DNA from: Sphaerochaeta sp.
GTDB lineage: Bacteria > Spirochaetota > Spirochaetia > Sphaerochaetales > Sphaerochaetaceae
Assembly: GCA_022482495.1 (NCBI GenBank)
Contig: JAKVPA010000002.1
Location: forward strand, 1 to 64,000
DNA length: 64,000 bases
Reading direction: 5' to 3'
Shown: positions 54,524-63,324 of the stretch, piece after piece
Layout: each line of letters begins with the position of its first letter
Position numbering within the stretch: position 1 is the stretch's first letter
Position numbers and translations under genes: made by a program
The notes under the pieces: generated by a model
The model's database searches: none
The model's input: the letters and a program-made list of their open reading frames with translations, nothing else
What the model was told of the DNA's origin: nothing

Positions 54524-54552
54524 ATGGTATGCCGTTCTTTCCTCAGGAGCAA
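54524..54552 (-). promoter_or_regulatory. Leaderless-type promoter of the methionine operon
   Basis: Minus strand TTGCTC (54552-54547), 17-nt spacer, TACCAT (54529-54524), GACCAT, ATG at 54517. With a leader of at most one or two nt there is no room for a SAM riboswitch, so control would have to be at initiation. Confidence 0.5.
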
Positions 54553-54594
54553 GTGAAAAAGGAATACGGAATGCATGCAGATGCAAAAAACGCA

Positions 54595-55473
54595 TCATCC
54601 TTTGACGGAACCGACCAGCACTCCTTTGACAAAGAACCGTTGGACGAACGGGTAGATCATGATGATGGGAAGCGTGGAGACCAGAATGACGGCGCTCTTG
54701 ATGGACAGGGACAACGCCCCTTTGTCGGCGCCGCCGGCCGAGCCGGCGTCTCCGCCGAGCATCGTCGTCCCGTTGACGATGTTCCGGAGGAACAGCATCA
54801 CCGGGAACTGGGAGCTCTTCAGGTAGATCAACGAATTGAACCAGTCGTTCCAGAAAAAGACGGCGGTGTACAGGGCGATGGTGGCGATCCCCGCCCCGGA
54901 GAGCGGAAGGACGATCCTGACCAGGATTCCTCCATAGTTCAGGCCGTCGATCACCGCGGCTTCCTCGATGTCCTGGGGAATTGATTTGAAGAAGTTGATC
55001 AACAAAATCAAATTGAACTGGTTGATGCAGAACGGGATCAGAATTGCCCACCGGGTGTTGGCCAGGTGGAGGTTGCTGATCAACAGGTAGTTGGGGATCA
55101 TGCCGCCGGAGAAGAACATGCTGAAGATCACCAGCTTCATGACGAACTTGTTCCCCCGAAGCCAACTTTTGGACAGGGGATAGGCGAACAGGATCGTCAT
55201 GGCCAGGGCGATCAACGTGCCGAACACCGTGTAGAAGATCGTGTTCCCATAGGCCCGGAAAAAGTTGGGATAGGAGAAGATCTGGCGGTACGCCTGGAGA
55301 TTCACCCCCCGTGGGATGATGAACACCTCTCCGTTGACGATCGCCTCCGATGAGGAAAGGGAGGCGGCAATGATGTACAAAAATGGCACCAGGCAGATCA
55401 ACAGCACCAGGAACATCACGATATCGATGCAGGTGTAATAGGCGATGGTTTTCGGGGTCTTGTACGTCTTCAT
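54595..55473 (-). CDS. ABC sugar transporter permease, LplC/YtcP type
   Basis: A 292-aa inner-membrane permease with six helices. The EAA loop is EEAAVIDGLNYGGILVRIVL (about 186-205). FFSGGMIPNYLLISNLHL and the C-terminal YPFVQRFFVKGVLVGSVKG mark the LplC/YtcP subgroup. It begins 7 nt after the previous permease. No ATPase gene accompanies it; such carbohydrate importers often share one housekeeping MsmX-type ATPase. It is the last gene of the peptidoglycan-sugar operon in this window. Confidence 0.92.
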   Translation of the reverse strand: MKTYKTPKTIAYYTCIDIVMFLVLLICLVPFLYIIAASLSSSEAIVNGEVFIIPRGVNLQAYRQIFSYPNFFRAYGNTIFYTVFGTLIALAMTILFAYPLSKSWLRGNKFVMKLVIFSMFFSGGMIPNYLLISNLHLANTRWAILIPFCINQFNLILLINFFKSIPQDIEEAAVIDGLNYGGILVRIVLPLSGAGIATIALYTAVFFWNDWFNSLIYLKSSQFPVMLFLRNIVNGTTMLGGDAGSAGGADKGALSLSIKSAVILVSTLPIIMIYPFVQRFFVKGVLVGSVKG

Positions 55474-55480
55474 GGGCACC

Positions 55481-56404
55481 TCAGTAGATGCTGTCGCCGG
55501 TAAGTCTGCGGGACAGCGCGTTGGACGAGGCGACGAGGATGACACCGATCACCCCGGTGAACAGGCCGATGGCCGTCGCGTAGGAATAATTCTGGTTGGC
55601 AAGCCCGGTACGGTACACCAGGGTATCCAGGATATCCGACACGCCGCTGTTCGCCGGCGTGTACATCAGCAACACTTTCTCAAAGCCCAGGGAAAGCAGA
55701 CGCCCGACGTTCATGATCAACATGATCATGATGGTCGGCAGGATGGACGGGATGGTCACGTACCAGATCTGCTGCCAGTGGCCCGCCCCGTCAATCGTCG
55801 CCGCTTCATACAGTTCCTGCGGGATGGAGGTGATGGCAGCCAGGTAGATGATGGCCGTCCACCCTGTGTACTGCCAGGTGTCCAGCAGGACGTAGATCCT
55901 GCGGAAATACCGGGGATCATTCATATAGTAGACCGGCTCTTTGCCGGAAAGCGACGAAAGAAAATGGTTCAACACGCCGGATGAGGGGGAAAGCAGATCG
56001 CTGATGATGGCGATGACCACTACGGTGGAGACGAACCGCGGCATGTAGGAGACGGTCTGCACCACTTTTTTGTACCTGACGTTCCGAACTTCATTGAGCA
56101 GAATGGCGAAGATCACCGGAATGGGGAAATTGATCACCAGATTGAGCAGGGACAACAACAAGGTGTTCCGGAACGCCGACCAGAACGCCGGATCCTGGAA
56201 GAACCGTTGGAAATACCGGGTTCCAACCCATTCCGTACCCCAGGGCCCCATGCCCGGCCGGTACCGGCGGAACGCCAGCACGTTGCCGAACATGGGCAGG
56301 TATTTGAAAATAATGAAATAGGCGAGCGGAAGCGCCATCATGGCATACAGATGCCAGTATCGCGCAAGGTACCGCTTCCAGCCGGACTGTTGGCTCTTCC
56401 GCAT
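55481..56404 (-). CDS. ABC sugar transporter permease, LplB/YteP type
   Basis: A 307-aa permease with six helices. PLAYFIIFKYLPMFGNVLAF at the N-terminus and the EAA loop LYEAATIDGAGHWQQIWYVT (about 207-226) identify the LplB subgroup. ANSGVSDILDTLVYRTGL is typical of its last periplasmic loop. It pairs with the LplC-type permease and the binding protein upstream (12-nt gap). Confidence 0.92.
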   Translation of the reverse strand: MRKSQQSGWKRYLARYWHLYAMMALPLAYFIIFKYLPMFGNVLAFRRYRPGMGPWGTEWVGTRYFQRFFQDPAFWSAFRNTLLLSLLNLVINFPIPVIFAILLNEVRNVRYKKVVQTVSYMPRFVSTVVVIAIISDLLSPSSGVLNHFLSSLSGKEPVYYMNDPRYFRRIYVLLDTWQYTGWTAIIYLAAITSIPQELYEAATIDGAGHWQQIWYVTIPSILPTIMIMLIMNVGRLLSLGFEKVLLMYTPANSGVSDILDTLVYRTGLANQNYSYATAIGLFTGVIGVILVASSNALSRRLTGDSIY

Positions 56405-56416
56405 ATCGCCCTTCTC

Positions 56417-57964
56417 CTACAGGTTCTTGTTGTACAGGTCAAGCATCTTCTCGATGCCCAACTTCTTCATCTCCGCCACATAGGAGTCCCAATCCTTGTC
56501 GATCGACTTGGCGCCGGTCAGGAACGCGTCGTTCCAGCGCTCCCACGCGTCAGCGAGCGGAGTCTGGTACGAAGCGGCCGTCTCGGCATCGATGTCGTTG
56601 AACTTCGGGCGGGGCGGAAGCTCCTGGATGACGTCTCCCATCGCTTCCACTTCGGCGTTGATGGCCGCGTAGTTCTCGTCGTATTTGGTCATCTCACGCT
56701 TGTTTACCCACACCATCTGGGTGACATCCGAGCCGCAGCCGAAATCCTGCTGCAGAGCCTTGTAGATGCCACGGGGATCATTGGCATAGGCGTCAACAAA
56801 CTTCACCTTGCCGTTCTCCATCGTGTAGGTCACCCCTTCCACGCCCAGACACCACAGCTTAGCGCTGTCCTCTGAGTAGAACATCTGGTCAACCGCACGG
56901 ACAATCTGCTCGAAATCAGCGCGCTTCGCCGTCTGCGCCGGGAAGATGATTCCCGAGCCGGTTTTGGCTTTCGGCTGGTTATGGGCACCGGCAGGACCGG
57001 CAAGCGACGGATACATCTGCAGTTTGAAGCCGTCGATCTTGCTCGCCGCCGTCACGCCGCCGATCTGGTCGTAGTACGCCCAGGTGGCCATCGCCTTTCC
57101 CGTAGCCATCTTCTGCGACCACTTCGTCCCGTCGATCGGGTCTGCCATCTCAGGATCCAGCAACCCTTCGGCGTACAGCTTGTGGAAGTAGGTGATGTAC
57201 TGCTTGTACTGGTCGGAAATGGCTCCGGCGAAATACTGCTTCTTTCCGTAGTCCCAGGAAAGGACGTAGGAACCAGACGAGGAGTTCTTGCCCAGCGAAA
57301 TGCCGTACGACGGCATGGTGAAGCGGTACAGGACACGAGGACCAGCCAGAATGGTCAGCGGATAGGAATCCGGGTTGTTCTGCTTGAACACCTTCAGGAC
57401 GTTGTAGAACTCATCAAACGTCTTCGGAGCCTGCAGGCCGTACTTCTTCAACAGGTCTTCACGGATGATGATGCCTCCATCATAGAACGGCACATCAAAC
57501 AGCGAAGGCAGATTGTACCGCTTGCCATCGGAGAGGGCCAGCTTAGCCACCGTATCCTCAAGTCCGAATTCCTTGACCCGGGCGTTGAAGTTCGGCGTCC
57601 ACTGGGAATAATCGGAGATCGGGACGATCGCCCCATTGAGCGCCAGCGAAGCGTTCTCTCCGGTGATGGACTGGTAGAGGATCACGTCCGGTGCGTTGGT
57701 CCCGGTGTTCAGCGCCAACGAGACTTTCGTCTGGTAGTCGGCGATGGGGATGATCTCCCATTCCACCTGGACGCCGGACCGTTTCTCAGCCTCTTTGACG
57801 GTCAGCCAGTCACTCTTGAACGGCAACGTCGCATTGTCGGAATAGAACATCGAAATCTTCAATGGTCCTTCCGCTTTTGTCGCCGTCGTTTCCTTGGTTC
57901 CCTGAGCGAACAGGGATCCCACCAGTGCGATGCACACCAACAGGACAAACAGTCTTCTCTTCAT
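56417..57964 (-). CDS. ABC transporter sugar-binding protein
   Basis: A 515-aa exported binding protein of extracellular family 1 (LplA-like). The signal peptide MKRRLFVLLVCIALVGSLFA is followed by QGTKET; there is no lipobox Cys, so it would be free in the periplasm unless processed otherwise. LNTGTNAPDVILYQSITGEN and EDLLKKYGLQAPKTFDEFYN are typical of the family. The ATG overlaps the murQ stop, so import and MurNAc-6-P breakdown are co-expressed. The ligand is inferred to be MurNAc, anhydroMurNAc or a MurNAc-GlcNAc disaccharide. Confidence 0.9.
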   Translation of the reverse strand: MKRRLFVLLVCIALVGSLFAQGTKETTATKAEGPLKISMFYSDNATLPFKSDWLTVKEAEKRSGVQVEWEIIPIADYQTKVSLALNTGTNAPDVILYQSITGENASLALNGAIVPISDYSQWTPNFNARVKEFGLEDTVAKLALSDGKRYNLPSLFDVPFYDGGIIIREDLLKKYGLQAPKTFDEFYNVLKVFKQNNPDSYPLTILAGPRVLYRFTMPSYGISLGKNSSSGSYVLSWDYGKKQYFAGAISDQYKQYITYFHKLYAEGLLDPEMADPIDGTKWSQKMATGKAMATWAYYDQIGGVTAASKIDGFKLQMYPSLAGPAGAHNQPKAKTGSGIIFPAQTAKRADFEQIVRAVDQMFYSEDSAKLWCLGVEGVTYTMENGKVKFVDAYANDPRGIYKALQQDFGCGSDVTQMVWVNKREMTKYDENYAAINAEVEAMGDVIQELPPRPKFNDIDAETAASYQTPLADAWERWNDAFLTGAKSIDKDWDSYVAEMKKLGIEKMLDLYNKNL

Positions 57965-58932
57965 AGTCTCTCCTTCTTTGCTTTTCCAAGCAGATTCTCT
58001 TCCATACCCTTCGCCAAGCGTTTGGGATGATGCACCGAAAACAACTGACCAAGACTTTCACGATCGGAAAGGAGCCGCTCCGCCTGAGGCGCGTCCACTC
58101 CAAGCGCCACCATGACGATCGCCTTGCGGGTGTCCGATCCGCTTTCACGGAAGGCGTCCCGCGCCATTTCCTCCCCACAGGCGGTGATCTCCTGGATCAT
58201 CCGTATTGATCGGTCCACCAGTTTGGCGTTCACCGGCTTCAGGTCGACCATCAAGTTATTATACACCTTCCCCAGCCGGATCATCGCCGTCGTGGTGATC
58301 ATGTTCAGCACCAGCTTCTGCGCCGTTCCGCTCTTCATCCGCGTCGAGCCTGTGATGATCTCAGGTCCGACGGGGAGATAGATGCGCATCTTCGGCTCCA
58401 CCAGATCGAACACCGGGGTGACTTGGTTGCAGCTGATGGCGCTGATCGCACAACCCAGTGATTTTGCGTACCGGAGCGCCTGTACGACGAACGGGGCTCC
58501 CCCGTTTGCCGTAATGCCGATCAATACATCCTTGGAGGTGAGATGATGCGCCTTGCATGCGTCCTCCCCCGCCTGTCCGTCATCCTCGGCGCCTTCAATG
58601 GAATGCGTCAACGCCGCTTCCCCTCCTGCGATGATCCCCTGGACCATCTGGGGGGAAACCCCGTAGGTCGGGGGGCACTCCGACGCATCCAGCACGCCAA
58701 GCCGTCCTGAGGTTCCCGCTCCGATATACAGGAGCCGGCCTCCCTGTTTGAATGCGGCGACGACGCGGTCCGTGACGGCAGCAATCTCATCCAACGCCGT
58801 TTCCACCGCGTACGGAACCTTCTTGTCCTCCGTGTTGATGATCCTGAGGATCTCCCACGTGGATTTACGGTCAATTCCTACCGATGCAGGATTGCGCATT
58901 TCCGTCGTCGCTATCTTGTCCATTGCCTTCAT
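57961..58932 (-). CDS. murQ: N-acetylmuramic acid 6-phosphate etherase
   Basis: A 323-aa SIS-fold enzyme cleaving the lactyl ether of MurNAc-6-P to give GlcNAc-6-P and D-lactate. LYIGAGTSGRLGVLDASECP with the catalytic Glu (about 62-82), IAGGEAALTHSIEGAEDD, LIGITANGGAPFVVQAL and GSTRMKSGTAQKLVLNMITT are family signatures. The 59-nt AT-rich gap after anmK is the only sizeable gap in the operon, and the ATG at 58932 or 58923 may be used. The stop overlaps the binding-protein start (ATGA). Confidence 0.95.
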   Translation of the reverse strand: MKAMDKIATTEMRNPASVGIDRKSTWEILRIINTEDKKVPYAVETALDEIAAVTDRVVAAFKQGGRLLYIGAGTSGRLGVLDASECPPTYGVSPQMVQGIIAGGEAALTHSIEGAEDDGQAGEDACKAHHLTSKDVLIGITANGGAPFVVQALRYAKSLGCAISAISCNQVTPVFDLVEPKMRIYLPVGPEIITGSTRMKSGTAQKLVLNMITTTAMIRLGKVYNNLMVDLKPVNAKLVDRSIRMIQEITACGEEMARDAFRESGSDTRKAIVMVALGVDAPQAERLLSDRESLGQLFSVHHPKRLAKGMEENLLGKAKKERL

Positions 58933-59001
58933 TTTCCCATCGTTTCCCTGTTCTGACAATAAATATTTTTATGTTTCTGTAAGATGATTTGATAATTATT
59001 T

Positions 59002-60174
59002 TCAAAGCTGGATTTTTCCCAGCACCACCGGGTGCGCTCCACCCGTCGCCGAGGGAAGGGAATTGACCTGCCCGCAGACACACTCGTTGGCAAGGATGGC
59101 GAACGCCACCGCCTCCTTGCTGTCACTGTTGTAGCCGGCATCCTCCCCCCGCATCACGGCCACCGAAGGAAGCATGTTCCCAAGAATGGAAAGCAACGTC
59201 CGGTTGTGGCTGCCTCCACCGGCGATCACCAGGCGATCCACCTGATATCCCGCCACGGCACGACGGATCGCCTCGGCGGTGAACCATGTCGCGCTGTACA
59301 GCACATCCTCCGCCGTGGCGTCCCCCGCCACGGAAAGAAGATTGCGGACAAATTCCTGTCCGTACCGCTCCCGCCCCGTCGTTTTGGGAATCGGTTGGGA
59401 AAGATACGGATCGGAGAGGAAAAAGCGTTCCAGGCGGGGAAGAAGCGTTCCGTGGGAAGCCATCCTCCCTCCGTCATCGTAGCGCATCGTTCCCTGGGTG
59501 TAATGGGAAGCCAGCGCGTCGATCACCATGTTGCCAGGTCCGGTGTCGAACGCGACCACCTTTTCTGGCGTACATCCTTTGGGAAGGATGGTGACGTTTC
59601 CGATGCCACCGATGTTCTGCAGGGCCACCGTCTCCGTATCGCTCCGGTACAACAGGTATTCGGTGTACGGCACCAACGGCGCACCCATCCCGCCGACGGC
59701 GAAATCCCGTACCCGGAAATCACTGACCACCGGGCAGGAGAACGTCTCGGCAAGACGGGACACATCCCCGATCTGCATCGTGCCACGGATGGCGCGCCCC
59801 AGATACGGCTCCGATTGGGGAAGATGAAACACGGTATGCCCGTGGCTGCCGATCAAATCAATATCCGTCGGTTTCACACCGGTGGCGTCGCACAGCTTCA
59901 GGCACGCCTCGGTGAACAGGTCCCCCAGCAGGAAGGCCATCAACGTCAGTTCATGGCTGCCTCCCACATCGCCTTTTGCAAGGGCAAGAAGCCGTTCCCG
60001 CACCGCATCCTGATACGGCACGGTGACAAACCCCAGTTCGGTGGCCTTCAAGCCAACCCCACTGCCGGAGATCCGCACCAAGGCGCAGTCAATGCCATCA
60101 CAGCTGGTACCGCTCATGATGCCGATGCACAGCCGTTCTTTCCGCTGGGACAGCGGCACCAGCTTCTGGCTCAT
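59002..60174 (-). CDS. anmK: 1,6-anhydro-N-acetylmuramic acid kinase
   Basis: A 390-aa ASKHA kinase that opens and phosphorylates anhydroMurNAc to MurNAc-6-P for MurQ. CIGIMSGTSCDGIDCALVRI (about 16-35), IGSHGHTVFH, LQNIGGIGNVTILP, FDTGPGNMVIDALASH and VIAGGGSHNRTLLSIL are the signatures. Length is standard. The start MSQKLVPL overlaps the GNAT stop by ATGA. Confidence 0.96.
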   Translation of the reverse strand: MSQKLVPLSQRKERLCIGIMSGTSCDGIDCALVRISGSGVGLKATELGFVTVPYQDAVRERLLALAKGDVGGSHELTLMAFLLGDLFTEACLKLCDATGVKPTDIDLIGSHGHTVFHLPQSEPYLGRAIRGTMQIGDVSRLAETFSCPVVSDFRVRDFAVGGMGAPLVPYTEYLLYRSDTETVALQNIGGIGNVTILPKGCTPEKVVAFDTGPGNMVIDALASHYTQGTMRYDDGGRMASHGTLLPRLERFFLSDPYLSQPIPKTTGRERYGQEFVRNLLSVAGDATAEDVLYSATWFTAEAIRRAVAGYQVDRLVIAGGGSHNRTLLSILGNMLPSVAVMRGEDAGYNSDSKEAVAFAILANECVCGQVNSLPSATGGAHPVVLGKIQL

Positions 60175-60659
60175 CCTTCGTCCTTCAGTTTGAGGAAATC
60201 CTGGTAGATTCCCGGGGTGGATCCCTGGATGACCACCGCGCCGACGCACTTCTCATAGAACCCCGTCGGTCCGGCATCCCCGATGATGGCGTAGCCGTAC
60301 CCTTCCTCCCGCATGGCGTGCAGGCAGGCCAGCAGCAACGCCTTGCCGATGCCTTTGCCCTGCTCACTGTCCAACACCCGGGTCGGACCGAAGAAATCCG
60401 GCGCTGTGGCATCATAGCAGGCATAGCCGACGATGGCTCCTTCCCGCACAGCCAGATACATCGTCGTTCCCTTGTCCTTGAACGAACAGGCGGCTTCGCC
60501 TGCGGCATACGGTCCGGAGTAGCGTCGCACCCAATCGATCACCTGGTAGCGATCCGGGGGAAACGCCTTCTGGATCTTCACTCCCAGAGCTTCCATCCGC
60601 TTCTGTTCCGGCTCCCATGGAGGAAGCTTGTACAACGAAACCAACATGTCACTTCCCAT
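60171..60659 (-). CDS. GNAT acetyltransferase in the MurNAc operon
   Basis: A 162-aa GNAT protein. Acetyl-CoA loop LDSEQGKGIGKALLLACLHA (about 95-114) and GPTGFYEKCVGAVVIQGSTP at the end are clear; CSFKDKGTTMYLAVREGAIV is the core strand. Its location between nagZ (3-nt gap) and anmK (4-nt overlap) implies a task in peptidoglycan-sugar use, perhaps N-acetylation of de-acetylated glucosamine or muramic acid as described for clostridial GlmA. That substrate is inference only. Confidence 0.85.
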   Translation of the reverse strand: MGSDMLVSLYKLPPWEPEQKRMEALGVKIQKAFPPDRYQVIDWVRRYSGPYAAGEAACSFKDKGTTMYLAVREGAIVGYACYDATAPDFFGPTRVLDSEQGKGIGKALLLACLHAMREEGYGYAIIGDAGPTGFYEKCVGAVVIQGSTPGIYQDFLKLKDEG

Positions 60660-60662
60660 TGC

Positions 60663-62192
60663 TTACTCCAATGCCACAGGCATGTGGCTGTTCATGCTGT
60701 TGCCAGCGTAGATTCCCGCCAATGCGGCGAAGATACGCTCGGAATATTCCCACGTCGCAAGGGTGCAACGGGCGCCGTCCCGAACCGGCTTTTCCAGATC
60801 ATACGGATTGCGGAGCGCCGTGACCACCACCGGCAGACCTGATTTGATCAACCGCAGGGCAAGGGCGATCTGCCCGCGGTTCAGGTGGGCGTTGTACGTC
60901 CCCAGATACACCTGGCATCCCGCAGCCGCCTCCACCACCTGTTGCTGTTCTTCCTCCGAGGGATTGGCGGAGATCACCATTGCGCGCCCTCCCAGCAGAT
61001 GGGCCATGGACCGGGCGTAATCGGCCCCTTCCAGTTTGTCCTGCACGTTGCTGGTGATGAACCCTTGCGGCCCGACGAACAACAGATTCTCCCCCAGCGG
61101 CGGCATCGTGCCGGAGACCAGCGTGATGGCCTTGCGGGCGTATTCGTCCATCATCGTGATGGCATCCGGCGCCACAGGAAGCGGGGGCTGGTCCATCACA
61201 TTCTGCTTCGCCTTGGCGATCCGCGCGAGGGACGCGTCCCATTCGGCCTGGTCGAACTGTCCTTTCTCCACCGCGTCCACCACCGCCTGGGCTGCTTGGG
61301 CGGCAAGATCGCTGTGATGGGAGATCATCACCTGGTCGACTCCCGCCTGCAGCGCCTTGACCGCCCCCTGGACGGTGCCGTAGAACGTGGCGATGGCCTT
61401 CATCTCCATGCAGTCGGAGAATACCAGGCCGGTGAACCCCATCTGGTCACGAAGCAGCCCGGTGATGATGTTCCGGCTCATCGTGCAGGGGATGCGCTCC
61501 GGTTCCCACGCGGGGAACAGCACGTGGCTGGTCATCAGGGACGGAATGCCGGCTTTGATCAGTTCTTCAAACGGAAAGAGCTGCCCGGAGAGCGCTTCCT
61601 TCGGCTTGTCCACCAATGGCAGGGAGAGGTGGGAGTCCACCGAGGTATTCCCGTGCCCTGGGAAATGCTTGCCACAGCACAGCACGCCTCCGTCCTGGTA
61701 CCCTTTGGCGGCGATCTTCCCCCACTTGGCGACGATGCCCGGGTCATCACCGTAGCTGCGCACCCCGATGACCGGGTTCTTCCGATTGGCGTTCACATCC
61801 AACACCGGTGCCAGGTTGACGTTGATGCCCAGCGCCCTGAGTTCCCGTGCCGTCTGAAGCGCAGAGGTGTACACCGCATCGGCATCATCCAAGGCGGAAA
61901 GCGCCATGGCACCCGGCGCGATGGCGCATCCGACAGGCAGACGTGAGACCATGCCGCCTTCCTGGTCGATCATGATCCACGGGTGGGTGCCCGTCTCCCC
62001 CATCACCAATTCGTCAATATCGCCACACAGCTTTCCGATGCCATCGGCATCCGTCAGGTTGCGGGAGAACAGAATCACATTGGCGATCTTCCACCGAGCC
62101 ACCGTCTCCCGGAACGGGTCATCCATTTCCAATCCAGGGAATCCGGTGACCAGCCGCTGTCCTGTCTGCCATACGATCGATTCACTGTGCAT
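60663..62192 (-). CDS. nagZ: GH3 beta-N-acetylhexosaminidase
   Basis: A 509-aa glycosidase releasing terminal GlcNAc from muropeptides. Lys175-His-Phe-Pro-Gly-His starts the NagZ signature CGKHFPGHGNTSVDSHLSLP (catalytic-loop His/Asp); GLVFSDCMEMKAIATFYG has the nucleophile Asp. It has a C-terminal alpha/beta domain (about 350-509), as in Firmicutes NagZ, which the short enterobacterial enzyme lacks. No signal peptide, so action is cytoplasmic, or export is by another route. Start overlaps namZ by 11 nt. Confidence 0.94.
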   Translation of the reverse strand: MHSESIVWQTGQRLVTGFPGLEMDDPFRETVARWKIANVILFSRNLTDADGIGKLCGDIDELVMGETGTHPWIMIDQEGGMVSRLPVGCAIAPGAMALSALDDADAVYTSALQTARELRALGINVNLAPVLDVNANRKNPVIGVRSYGDDPGIVAKWGKIAAKGYQDGGVLCCGKHFPGHGNTSVDSHLSLPLVDKPKEALSGQLFPFEELIKAGIPSLMTSHVLFPAWEPERIPCTMSRNIITGLLRDQMGFTGLVFSDCMEMKAIATFYGTVQGAVKALQAGVDQVMISHHSDLAAQAAQAVVDAVEKGQFDQAEWDASLARIAKAKQNVMDQPPLPVAPDAITMMDEYARKAITLVSGTMPPLGENLLFVGPQGFITSNVQDKLEGADYARSMAHLLGGRAMVISANPSEEEQQQVVEAAAGCQVYLGTYNAHLNRGQIALALRLIKSGLPVVVTALRNPYDLEKPVRDGARCTLATWEYSERIFAALAGIYAGNSMNSHMPVALE

Positions 62193-63324
62193 ACAACCTT
62201 CCTTTCTCCACCATTTCGGCAAAGCGCCTGCCCTCTTCATCCCATCGGGCCACCACCGTCGAACAATCATGGAACACCTCATCGGCATCCCTCTTCCCCA
62301 TCAACCGCTCAAGCGGACGAGGAACCCCCTCGGCACGGGGAGGCAATACGGAGAACTCCTCATGCCGTTTTGCAATCCACGCCAATGCCAACAGCGCCGC
62401 CTTGACGGGATTGGCCGCTTTCAGATCAACCGGAACGACAAACACCCCATTGCATGTCTCGTTTTGAAACTTGCCGGAATCCGGACGGAACAGACGAGGG
62501 ACGAACCGGAGACCGGGGAGATCGGCGTCATTCAGATACGCAGCGAGCCCATCGGCATCCAGATACGGAGAACCGAACAGCTGGAACGGGGTGGAGGTTC
62601 CTCGTCCTTCGGAAAGGTTGGTTCCTTCCAGAAGACAGAACCCTGCATAACAGAATGCCGAAGCGAACGATCCAATGGCGGGACTGGTGGGGATCCAGTT
62701 CCGTCCCGTCTGTGGCCAGAGCATCCCGCTTCTCCACCCCTGCATCCGAATGACGGTGAGCTCTGCAGGATGGGGTTGCTTTTCGTTGTACCAACGGGCC
62801 AGCTCCCCTGCCGTCATGCCGTAGCGGACGGGAAGCGCGTCCGGTCCGACGAAACTCCAGTCCGATGGATCAAGCGGGGCGCCGTAGACCATGCCCCCCA
62901 ACGGGTTGGGACGATCCAGCACCATGACGGGAAGGTCCAGCCGGGAAGCATCCCGAAGCACCCCTTTCAACGTGGCGATGTACGTGTAGAACCGAAGTCC
63001 GAGATCCTGGATGTCGTACAGCAGCACGTCCACATGCTGCCGGATGTCCGGATCCAGATGGGTGTTCTCTCCGTGATACAGACTGTAGACCGGAAGTCCG
63101 GATACAGGATCAACCGCATCGCCCACCTGCACCCCTGCCCCGGATTCCCCCCGCACGCCGTGTTCCGGTCCGAACAGCGCCGTCAACGTGCAATGGCGGG
63201 AAATGAAGGCGATGTCATCTTGGTACGAACCGGTGACGGATGCCGGGCTACAGACCAACCCCACCCGCTTTCCGGATACCAACGGCACCCAATCCTCGGT
63301 GCGGTCCACTCCCAGGCGGATCAT
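62182..63324 (-). CDS. namZ: DUF1343 exo-beta-N-acetylmuramidase
   Basis: A 380-aa protein of the family (GH171) whose Bacillus member NamZ releases MurNAc from the non-reducing end of peptidoglycan fragments. KRVGLVCSPASVTGSYQDDI, TALFGPEHGVRGESGAGVQV, YSLYHGENTHLDPDIRQHVD, LLYDIQDLGLRFYTYIATL, MVLDRPNPLGG and FCLLEGTNLSEGRGTSTPFQ are strongly conserved. No signal peptide is visible, unlike the secreted Bacillus enzyme, so the substrate would be imported. The ATG overlaps the regulator stop. Confidence 0.94.
   Translation of the reverse strand: MIRLGVDRTEDWVPLVSGKRVGLVCSPASVTGSYQDDIAFISRHCTLTALFGPEHGVRGESGAGVQVGDAVDPVSGLPVYSLYHGENTHLDPDIRQHVDVLLYDIQDLGLRFYTYIATLKGVLRDASRLDLPVMVLDRPNPLGGMVYGAPLDPSDWSFVGPDALPVRYGMTAGELARWYNEKQPHPAELTVIRMQGWRSGMLWPQTGRNWIPTSPAIGSFASAFCYAGFCLLEGTNLSEGRGTSTPFQLFGSPYLDADGLAAYLNDADLPGLRFVPRLFRPDSGKFQNETCNGVFVVPVDLKAANPVKAALLALAWIAKRHEEFSVLPPRAEGVPRPLERLMGKRDADEVFHDCSTVVARWDEEGRRFAEMVEKGRLYAQ

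Noticed and set aside
54518-54594. SAM riboswitch upstream of the methionine operon
   Set aside because: Only 77 nt separate the operon from the neighbouring permease stop, too short for known SAM riboswitches, and the predicted transcript is leaderless.
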